The notes under the pieces: generated by a model
Told to the model about the DNA's origin: nothing
What the model saw: the letters and a program-made list of their open reading frames with translations, nothing else
Databases searched by the model: none
Shown here: positions 1-6,397 of the stretch, piece by piece
Layout: each line of letters begins with the position of its first letter
How positions within the stretch are numbered: position 1 is the stretch's first letter
Position numbers and translations under genes: made by a program
Assembly: GCA_947169935.1 (NCBI GenBank)
Contig: CAMVRS010000015.1
Location: 1-37,339 of the forward strand
Direction of reading: 5' to 3'
DNA from: an uncultured Lachnospiraceae bacterium
Lineage (GTDB): Bacteria > Bacillota > Clostridia > Lachnospirales > Lachnospiraceae
DNA: 37,339 bases

Positions 1-2
1 CT

Positions 3-491
3 ATGTGTAGGGAGATGCAGGATATCAGCGTGGAACTGGAGAAGCTGGTATGCTACACGGAAGGTAAAGAGATGATAAGCCGTGAAGATGTTGATGCTAT
101 CGTCAGTCCCCGGCTGGAAGAGCATGTATTCGACCTCACAAACGCCATAGCGGAGAAGAGAAGAAGAGTCGCTCTTGATAAGTATTATGAGCTTATGGCG
201 CTGAAGACCCAGCCTATGGGGATCATAATACTTCTTACAAAACAGTTTAACAGACTTCTGCTGATAAAGAGCATGCGTGCCAAAGGCATCGATCAGGCCA
301 GGGTGGCAAAGGTGCTTGGTATAAGTGATAAAGCTATACCGGTAAATGAGAGGCTGGCGTCGCGTTTTACCATGGAAGAATTAAAAAATGCGCTGGCAGA
401 CTGCGTGGATGCCGAGGAAGCCGTCAAGAGCGGGCGTATGAGCGACAAGTTAAGCCTTGAGACCCTGATAGTAAAATACGCATCAAATTAG
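3..491 (+). CDS. holA: DNA polymerase III delta subunit, C-terminal part (5' end outside window)
   Basis: This is the C-terminal ~160 residues of the clamp-loader delta subunit, which opens the beta sliding clamp and loads it on DNA. The frame is open to the left edge, so the ATG at position 3 is an internal Met and not the start. The text fits the helical C-terminal domain of HolA: an ELEKLVCYTEG stretch, then REDVDAIVSP, FDLTNAIAEKRRRVAL and the LLTKQFNRLLLIK segment, ending in KLSLETLIVKYASN. The full family length is about 330-345 residues, so roughly half is missing. The stop is followed by a repeat-bearing intergenic region. Identification is by family resemblance only. Confidence 0.85.
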   Translation: MCREMQDISVELEKLVCYTEGKEMISREDVDAIVSPRLEEHVFDLTNAIAEKRRRVALDKYYELMALKTQPMGIIILLTKQFNRLLLIKSMRAKGIDQARVAKVLGISDKAIPVNERLASRFTMEELKNALADCVDAEEAVKSGRMSDKLSLETLIVKYASN

Positions 492-536
492 AAATAAAGA
501 TCCATAAGCGCTATACTCATCTAAATGACTCCGAGT

Positions 537-646
537 GTCATACTGAGAGGAATGATCTAAAGTATCATCCTGAGAGGAATGATCTAAAGTATCATCCTGA
601 GAGGAATGCCCCCCGGGTGTCATCCTGAGCGAAGCGAAGGATCTTA
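537..646 (+). repeat. Short tandem and dispersed repeats (TCATCCTGAG family)
   Basis: Two near-identical 27-bp units begin at 537 and 564 (TCATMCTGAGAGGAATGATC followed by TAAAG). A third partial unit follows, and then a full copy of the dispersed element TGTCATCCTGAG CGAAGCGAAGGATCTT ending at 646. The element ends 23 bases before the symporter start codon. There are no spacers of unique sequence, so this is not a CRISPR. The rest of the 492-669 gap shows only the ribosome binding site AGGAGGA. Confidence 0.9.
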
Positions 647-669
647 AATAAATAGGAGGAAATTGTAAA

Positions 670-2334
670 ATGTTAGAAAAGGTATTGCTGCTGGTCATAT
701 TCTTCGGGATCATGATAGCGGTGGGGCTCTATTCGAGGAAGCATTCGACCAATGTGAATGACTTCGTGCTGGGCGGGCGTAAGGTAGGACCCTGGCTTAC
801 GGCTTTTGCTTTCGGTACTTCATACTTTTCGGCCGTTGTATTCGTGGGTTACGCCGGACAGTTTGGTTACAAATACGGTGTTGCAACTACCTGGATAGGT
901 ATAGGAAACGCCTTTATAGGTTCACTGCTTGCATGGGTCGTTCTGGGACGCCGCACAAGGATAATGACCAAGTTCCTGGATGCAAAGACCATGCCCGATT
1001 TCTTCGGCAAGCGTTATCATTCAAAGGCTATGCGTATTGTAGCCGCTATTATTTCTTTCGTATTCCTGATCCCTTATACATCATCTGTATATAACGGTTT
1101 ATCAAGGCTTTTCGGCATGGCGTTTAATATCGATTATTCCATTTGTGTTATCGCAATGGCAGGTCTTACCTGTGTATATGTTATCCTGGGCGGTTATATG
1201 GCTACAGCCATTAACGACTTCATCCAGGGTATCATAATGATCTTCGGTATCATAGCCGTTATAGTTTCCATACTTAACGGACAGGGCGGTTTCCTTAATG
1301 CACTTAAGGAGCTTTCACTGATCCCCACAGATCCGGCAGTTACGGCTCCGGCGCTTCAGGAAAGCCAGGGACTTTTCACCAGTTTCTTCGGACCCGATCC
1401 CTTAAATCTGCTGGGCGTAGTTATACTTACATCTCTTGGAACCTGGGGACTTCCCCAGATGGTGCAGAAATTCTATGCCATCCGTGATGAGAAGGCAGTA
1501 CAGACCGGTACCATCATTTCAACCGTATTCGCAGTTATCATTTCCTGCGGCTGCTATTTCCTTGGCGGTTTCGGCAGACTTTTTGACGATGTTGTGGCAA
1601 GAAATGATCAGGGCGGAGTGCTCTACGACAGCGTTATCCCTTCAATGCTTTCAACCCTGCCTGATATACTGATAGGCGTTGTGATCATGCTGGTGCTTTC
1701 CGCATCCATGTCCACACTGGCTTCACTGGTACTTACATCTTCCTCAACCATAACCATAGACCTGCTTAAGGATAATGTGGTCAAGAAGATGGATGATAAG
1801 AAACAGCTTATCACCATGAGGATATTCCTTATAATCTTTATCGTGCTTTCCGTAGTTATGGCTCTTAAGCCCCCTGCACTTATCGCACAGCTGATGGGTA
1901 TTTCGTGGGGCGCGCTGGCAGGTGCATTCCTGGCTCCTTTCCTTTACGGTCTGTACTGGAAGGGCGTTACCCGTGCATCCGTATGGAGCTGTTTTGTTGT
2001 AGCTATAGGCATCACGGTACTTAATCTTTTCCCTGCTACCAAGTTCATCCAGAGCCCCATCAATGCAGGTGCTGCAGCGATGATAGCAGGTCTTATCGTG
2101 GTTCCCGTTGTCAGCCTTATCACTCCCAAGATGGAGGAAGGCGAGATAAAATTCGTATTCAACTGCTATGAAGAGAAGCACATGGTAGAGCAGCGCTATG
2201 CTCTTCCTTCCGAAGACGGCATGAGTCCTGCAAAGGCAGCGGCAAAGGCAGAAAAAGCAGAAAAGCTTGCAGCAGAAAACAGCAGCAGTAACAGTTCCTC
2301 AGGAAATTCTTCCAAGAAGAAAAAGAAAAAATAA
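670..2334 (+). CDS. Sodium:solute symporter family (SSS) transporter
   Basis: A membrane protein of 554 residues expected to couple Na+ entry to uptake of a small organic solute; the substrate cannot be read from sequence. It starts with a hydrophobic helix followed by YSRKHSTNVNDFVLGGRKVG, typical of the first helix and loop of SSS proteins. There are about 12-13 further hydrophobic segments. GGYMATAINDFIQGIIM is the conserved SSS signature region around residues 180-195. AGGAGGA lies 10 bases upstream of the ATG. After the last membrane helix there is an unusual soluble tail: an Ala/Lys-rich stretch, a Ser/Asn run, then six lysines before the stop. A small gene follows after 9 bases, so the two are probably co-transcribed. 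Confidence 0.88.
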   Translation: MLEKVLLLVIFFGIMIAVGLYSRKHSTNVNDFVLGGRKVGPWLTAFAFGTSYFSAVVFVGYAGQFGYKYGVATTWIGIGNAFIGSLLAWVVLGRRTRIMTKFLDAKTMPDFFGKRYHSKAMRIVAAIISFVFLIPYTSSVYNGLSRLFGMAFNIDYSICVIAMAGLTCVYVILGGYMATAINDFIQGIIMIFGIIAVIVSILNGQGGFLNALKELSLIPTDPAVTAPALQESQGLFTSFFGPDPLNLLGVVILTSLGTWGLPQMVQKFYAIRDEKAVQTGTIISTVFAVIISCGCYFLGGFGRLFDDVVARNDQGGVLYDSVIPSMLSTLPDILIGVVIMLVLSASMSTLASLVLTSSSTITIDLLKDNVVKKMDDKKQLITMRIFLIIFIVLSVVMALKPPALIAQLMGISWGALAGAFLAPFLYGLYWKGVTRASVWSCFVVAIGITVLNLFPATKFIQSPINAGAAAMIAGLIVVPVVSLITPKMEEGEIKFVFNCYEEKHMVEQRYALPSEDGMSPAKAAAKAEKAEKLAAENSSSNSSSGNSSKKKKKK

Positions 2335-2343
2335 GGAGGACTT

Positions 2344-2580
2344 ATGGCCGATTCAAATACACAGGTAAATCCGGCGCTTATGGCCTTTCTTGATGCGGAA
2401 GAACCGGCGGAGCAGCTGGAAGTGCTGCATAAAGTGCATGAGCAGCTGGATGACAGGAGTCTTACTTCCATCGAGATGTCATTGGGGATGGAACCCCAGA
2501 AAGACAGTGCGGATGCACGCATCGCAAGGATACGTAATACACTGAGCACAAGATTGAAATACGAGAAAAAAAGATACTAA
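2344..2580 (+). CDS. Small hypothetical protein
   Basis: A 78-residue soluble protein that I do not recognise. It has no signal peptide or membrane segment. It is rich in charged residues and probably helical: an acidic Glu/Leu-rich first half (DAEEPAEQLEVLHKVHEQLD) and a basic C-terminus ending KYEKKRY. It begins 9 bases after the symporter stop with AAGGAGG directly upstream of the ATG, so it is almost certainly in the same transcript. Its job may relate to the symporter, but nothing in the sequence shows this. Its stop codon abuts an inverted copy of the dispersed repeat. Confidence 0.75.
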   Translation: MADSNTQVNPALMAFLDAEEPAEQLEVLHKVHEQLDDRSLTSIEMSLGMEPQKDSADARIARIRNTLSTRLKYEKKRY

Positions 2581-2687
2581 AGATTCTTCGGGCTAAAGCC
2601 CTCAGAATGACAGAAATTTTTGTCATCCTAAGGATGAAGTACGTGTCCGCTCATGTCATCCTGAGGAGCGCAGCGACGAAGGATCTT
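2580..2687. repeat. Inverted then direct copy of the dispersed repeat, with hairpin
   Basis: An opposite-strand copy (AGATTCTTCGGGC...TCAGAATGACA) runs from the stop codon of the preceding gene to about 2612. After a short AT-rich stretch come a partial direct copy (TGTCATCCTAAGG, 2621-2633) and a full direct copy ending GAAGGATCTT at 2687. ATGACA (2607-2612) and TGTCAT (2621-2626) can pair around an A/T-rich centre. This gives a hairpin that could act as a weak terminator or an RNA-stabilising structure between the symporter pair and metF. The last copy ends 20 bases before the metF start. Confidence 0.8.
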
Positions 2688-2707
2688 ATAACAGAAGGAA
2701 TTAGAAT

Positions 2708-3586
2708 ATGAAAATATCAACAATACTCAATACCGGAATACCCACCTTATCCCTTGAGGTGTTCCCGCCCAAGACCAGCGAAGTATACGACAGCGTGGTA
2801 AAGTCAACTAATGAAGTGGCTGCACTTAAGCCGGATTTCATGAGCGTGACCTACGGTGCTGCCGGATCGACCAGGAAATATACTACGGATATAGCCGCAA
2901 ACATCGAAAAGAGCGGCGTGACTGCCCTGGCTCATCTGACCTGTGTTAATGCCTCCGAGGAGACCATCAGGGACCAGGTGGAGAGCTTAAAGGCGGTGGG
3001 CGTTGAGAATATCCTGGCGCTTCGCGGCGATCTGCCCGAAGGAGTGGAGAGCACCGATGAATGGATCTACAAGCACGCCAGTGAACTTATCCCGGTTATT
3101 AAAAAATACGGGGATTTCTGCATAGGCGGCGCCTGCTATCCGGAAAAACATCCGGAAGCGGAAGATCTTAAGACCGATATCCTTAACATGAAGAAAAAGG
3201 TGGATGCGGGCTGTGAATTTCTTACCACCCAGATGTTCTTCGATAACAACATCTTTTATAATTATCTGTACCGTCTGCGTGATGCGGGCGTTATGGTACC
3301 TGTAATAGCCGGTATCATGCCCGTTACCAATGCAAAACAGATGGCCAGGATAATCAAGCTTTCCCAGGCATTCATACCCAGGCGTTATGTGGCGCTCTTA
3401 GACCGTTTCGGCCATGAACCTGCAGCCTTAAAGCAGGCAGCCATAGCTTATGCTACCGATCAGATACTGGATCTGCTGGCAAACGGAGTTGACCATATAC
3501 ATATCTATACCATGAACAAGCCGGATGTGGCTGCAAAGATACAGGAGAATCTGTCAGAGATAGTTCCTTCCTGCAAAAAGAGCTGA
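2708..3586 (+). CDS. metF: Methylenetetrahydrofolate reductase
   Basis: Reduces 5,10-methylene-THF to 5-methyl-THF with an FAD cofactor, making the methyl donor used by MetH further along this operon. It is 292 residues, the usual bacterial length. The fold opens with LSLEVFPPKTSEVYD, and shows VTYGAAGSTR, AHLTCVNAS, NILALRGDLPEG and the C-terminal FFDNNIFYNYLYRLRDAGV...PVIAGIMPVT region, all characteristic of the TIM-barrel reductase. AGAAGGAA lies about 8 bases before the ATG. The reactivation-domain gene follows after 3 bases. Neighbouring metH and glyA place it in the folate/methionine cycle. No SAM or cobalamin riboswitch was recognised upstream; a dispersed repeat lies there instead. 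Confidence 0.95.
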   Translation: MKISTILNTGIPTLSLEVFPPKTSEVYDSVVKSTNEVAALKPDFMSVTYGAAGSTRKYTTDIAANIEKSGVTALAHLTCVNASEETIRDQVESLKAVGVENILALRGDLPEGVESTDEWIYKHASELIPVIKKYGDFCIGGACYPEKHPEAEDLKTDILNMKKKVDAGCEFLTTQMFFDNNIFYNYLYRLRDAGVMVPVIAGIMPVTNAKQMARIIKLSQAFIPRRYVALLDRFGHEPAALKQAAIAYATDQILDLLANGVDHIHIYTMNKPDVAAKIQENLSEIVPSCKKS

Positions 3587-3589
3587 TAT

Positions 3590-4204
3590 ATGGGATATAC
3601 CGTAAAGACATATATAGCAGACAGTGATAAACTTATTATACCGGGCCGTGAGGTGGCCCGGTATTTAGGATACAGCCGTGAAGCCATAATGGCCGGTGAT
3701 GAACTGATAGAAGAGACCATTAAGAAGGTGCGAGGACTGATAGCCGGTAAGGCTGTATACTGCCGCTATCCCGTAAGCTTTTTCGGGGAGGACGGCATAC
3801 AGATGCCTTACGGCGCCGTACACAGTTCACAGCTGTATGACAATCTTAAGGGCTGTGAGGAAATCTATGTTTTTGCAGCTACCATAGGGGCGGCTTTTGA
3901 CCGGGAACTTGGCAGGGCAAAGATCCGATCACTGGCAGACGCGGCGCTTCTGCAGGCTGCAGGGGCGGCTGCCATAGAAGCCGTCTGCGATGAGCTGAAT
4001 GACAGGCTCAGAGAAGAGGCAGAAGCGGAAGGCTGCAGCCTGCACAGGCGCTTCAGTCCGGGATACGGGGATTATGCCCTGGAGAACCAGAAGGGCATAT
4101 TTGAGATACTGAATCCCTCAAGGCTGATAGGCTTAAGCCTTATGGATACCCTGATAATGAGCCCGGAGAAATCAGTCACTGCAGTCATAGGAGTAGAAGG
4201 ATGA
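3590..4204 (+). CDS. Stand-alone methionine synthase reactivation (activation-domain) protein
   Basis: A 204-residue protein resembling the AdoMet-binding activation domain that in E. coli is the C-terminal module of MetH. That domain reductively remethylates the oxidised cob(II)alamin cofactor. The diagnostic stretch is RRFSPGYGDYALENQKGIF (around residues 149-167), the RxxPGYG motif that binds AdoMet. EVARYLGY near the start and IYVFAATIGAAFDRELGR in the middle also fit. The metH gene in this operon ends after its B12 domain, so this protein supplies the missing function in trans. It starts 3 bases after metF and overlaps the next gene by 4 bases (ATGA), so it is translated as part of the operon. 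Confidence 0.87.
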   Translation: MGYTVKTYIADSDKLIIPGREVARYLGYSREAIMAGDELIEETIKKVRGLIAGKAVYCRYPVSFFGEDGIQMPYGAVHSSQLYDNLKGCEEIYVFAATIGAAFDRELGRAKIRSLADAALLQAAGAAAIEAVCDELNDRLREEAEAEGCSLHRRFSPGYGDYALENQKGIFEILNPSRLIGLSLMDTLIMSPEKSVTAVIGVEG

Positions 4205-4809
4205 CCGTTTTTTTCTCAGAACAGAATATGATACTGATCTATGCGCTGCTTTGTGTGGCAGCGGGATTTATATGCTTCAGCGGTTATAAGGTCTATCATC
4301 TGGCCCTGGCCATGATAGGTTTTGCCGTTGGTTTTTCACGTGTGGAACCGTATCTGGATCTTTTAAAGCTGGATAACGGTACAAAGCTTATCATACAGCT
4401 TATAGCGGCTATCGTTTGCGCCGTGCTGTCCTGGACTTTTGTAAGGGTGGGCGTATTCATGGCAGCATATCATTTTGCAAGGGAGAATCTTTCGGCTGTA
4501 TTATCGGAGATGCTGGCACAGAAGCTGAATCTGCCCGAGGTAGTATATCCCATATTTGCCATAGTTGCAGGCGGCGCGATCGCCTGGCTTATCGCCTGGC
4601 TGGTGGTAAAATCCGAGCGAGTGGTGGTGGTGCTGATAACATCAATACTTGGCGCATACGGGGCGGTCTATTTCCTGCGCAGTATCCTGCCGCTTATCCC
4701 CGCCGATATAGACGCATTCATAAACCTGCCCCAGCTGGTATGGCTGGCGGCTGTGGCCCTGCTGGCGCTGGCGGGAGTCTTTGCCCAGGGACTGCTTAAG
4801 AGGAAATGA
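4201..4809 (+). CDS. Multi-pass membrane protein (DUF4203/TM198-like)
   Basis: A 202-residue protein with about 6-7 hydrophobic helices and short loops: ILIYALLCVAAGFICFSGYK, a VYHLALAMIGFAVGFS segment, a central IIQLIAAIVCAVLSWTFV segment and paired C-terminal helices ending in GLLKRK. The glycine-rich helices with small soluble loops resemble the DUF4203/TM7S3-TM198 type of small membrane protein, whose biochemical role is not established. It is coupled to the preceding reactivation gene by an ATGA overlap and is followed after one base by the SNF2 gene. Why it lies in a methionine operon is unclear. Confidence 0.7.
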   Translation: MTVFFSEQNMILIYALLCVAAGFICFSGYKVYHLALAMIGFAVGFSRVEPYLDLLKLDNGTKLIIQLIAAIVCAVLSWTFVRVGVFMAAYHFARENLSAVLSEMLAQKLNLPEVVYPIFAIVAGGAIAWLIAWLVVKSERVVVVLITSILGAYGAVYFLRSILPLIPADIDAFINLPQLVWLAAVALLALAGVFAQGLLKRK

Positions 4810-4810
4810 T

Positions 4811-6376
4811 ATGGATTTTGCCGAGAAGATAAGACAGATGAGGGAAGCTGCAGCGGAGCGCATCAGGTCTCTTGGCAGCGGACTTAAGAAAAACGACACA
4901 GCTGATGAGGCTGCGAAAGAGCCGCCGGTGAAACAGGGGGCTGCTCCCGTTATCACTGCGGATACAGTATTGCCCGAGGAAAAAAACACCACGGGCTCCG
5001 CAGCGGAAGAAGTGCTGGAAGCTATAAATGCGCTGGAATTAAAGTCTTCGCTCATGATCGCGCATCTGCGTAAATACCAGGAATTCGGAGCCAGATTCAT
5101 AATAAACCAGAAGCACGCCCTTCTGGGTGATGAGATGGGACTGGGAAAGACCGTACAGGCCATAGCGGTCATGGCGCATCTTAAAGAAGAGGGCAAGAGC
5201 CGCTTTATGGTAGTCTGTCCCCTTTCTGTCATGGTCAACTGGGCTCGTGAGATAGAGAAACATTCAAAGCTTACCTCAATAGCGATACACGGCTCGGACC
5301 GCGGTGATGAATTCAGCGAGTGGAAAGAAAAGGGCCATGTGGGCGTTACCAGTTTTGAAACGCTGGACAGGCTGCCTTTAAAGGAAATAGCGGCCCTGGA
5401 TATGATCATCGTGGACGAGGCTCATAATGTAAAGAATCCCAAGGCCAAGCGTACGGCAAATGTCCTGCTGCTGGTCCAGAGATCAGCCAATGTCCTTTAT
5501 ATGACGGGTACGCCCCTGGAGAATAAACTGCAGGAGATGCGATTCCTGATAGAGAGCATAGACCATGCAGCCGGTATCAAACTTAAGGGCATACCGGATG
5601 TCATGAGTGCGGAATTCAAAAAGACCATTGCCGGAGTTTATTTGAGGCGTAACAGGGAAGATGTGCTGGGCGAACTGCCCGAGCTGATCGAGACCCAGGA
5701 ATGGCTTGAGATGACGGAGGCGGAGAAGAAAGCATATAAGGCCTCCCTTAAAGCAAGGAACTTTATGGCTGTGCGCCGCATCTCCTGGAATATGGGGACT
5801 GACAGCACCAAATTAAAACGTCTTGTAGAGCTTTGCGAAGAGGCTTTTGAAGACGGACGTAAGGTCATCATTTTTTCATATTTTCTTGATACACTTGAAC
5901 TGGTACAGTCGGTACTGGGAGAGATATGTACCGGCAGGATAGACGGCGGGGTAAGCGCCCAGGACCGCCAGGGGCTGGTTGATGCCTTTGCGGCAGCGGA
6001 GGGACCTTCGGTTCTTCTTGGACAGGTTACCGCAGCAGGCGTGGGACTCAACATACAGGCAGCGTCGGTGGTCATCTTTACCGAGCCCCAGCTTAAACCG
6101 TCCATGGAGGAGCAGGCCATTGCCAGGGCGTACCGCATGGGACAGGAACGCGGCGTTGCTGTTTACAGGCTGCTGATCAAAGACAGCATAGATGAACGTA
6201 TGCTGCAGATCTTAAAGGAGAAGAAGGAGATCTTTGATACCTATGCGGACCGCTCCGATACGGCAGAGCTGGATCTTAAGGATAATAAGCAGAGCTACTT
6301 AAACGAGTTGATGGAAGAGGAGCTTAAAAAGCTGGAAGATGAAGAGAAAGCTGCAAAGGAAAGCGAAAGCATATAA
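4811..6376 (+). CDS. SNF2-family DEAD/DEAH-type ATPase (helicase-like)
   Basis: A 521-residue two-domain superfamily 2 ATPase of the SNF2/RapA class, expected to translocate on double-stranded DNA or remodel protein-DNA complexes. Motifs in order: a Walker A in GDEMGLGKTVQAIAV (residues ~106-120), LVCPLSV-like VVCPLSVMVNW, DEAH box VDEAHNVKNP (~201-210), TGTPLENK, and motif VI as QAIARAYRMGQ. The first ~75 residues are low-complexity and unlike the family. An upstream in-frame ATG at 4781 is possible, but the start at 4811 is better because AGGAAA lies just before it and it does not overlap the previous gene. It lacks the zinc-finger SWIM or HARP domains of longer relatives. Its presence between metF and metH is unusual. 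Confidence 0.88.
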   Translation: MDFAEKIRQMREAAAERIRSLGSGLKKNDTADEAAKEPPVKQGAAPVITADTVLPEEKNTTGSAAEEVLEAINALELKSSLMIAHLRKYQEFGARFIINQKHALLGDEMGLGKTVQAIAVMAHLKEEGKSRFMVVCPLSVMVNWAREIEKHSKLTSIAIHGSDRGDEFSEWKEKGHVGVTSFETLDRLPLKEIAALDMIIVDEAHNVKNPKAKRTANVLLLVQRSANVLYMTGTPLENKLQEMRFLIESIDHAAGIKLKGIPDVMSAEFKKTIAGVYLRRNREDVLGELPELIETQEWLEMTEAEKKAYKASLKARNFMAVRRISWNMGTDSTKLKRLVELCEEAFEDGRKVIIFSYFLDTLELVQSVLGEICTGRIDGGVSAQDRQGLVDAFAAAEGPSVLLGQVTAAGVGLNIQAASVVIFTEPQLKPSMEEQAIARAYRMGQERGVAVYRLLIKDSIDERMLQILKEKKEIFDTYADRSDTAELDLKDNKQSYLNELMEEELKKLEDEEKAAKESESI

Positions 6377-6397
6377 GGATTTTTGAAAGGAAAGATA

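Noticed and set aside
537-646. Tandem 27-bp repeats as a CRISPR array
   Set aside because: Units are directly adjacent with no unique spacers, and the same core occurs singly elsewhere; no cas genes are present.
2588-2700. SAM or cobalamin riboswitch before metF
   Set aside because: The 127-base gap is almost entirely dispersed-repeat copies; no kink-turn, B12-box or SAM-box-like conserved text was seen.
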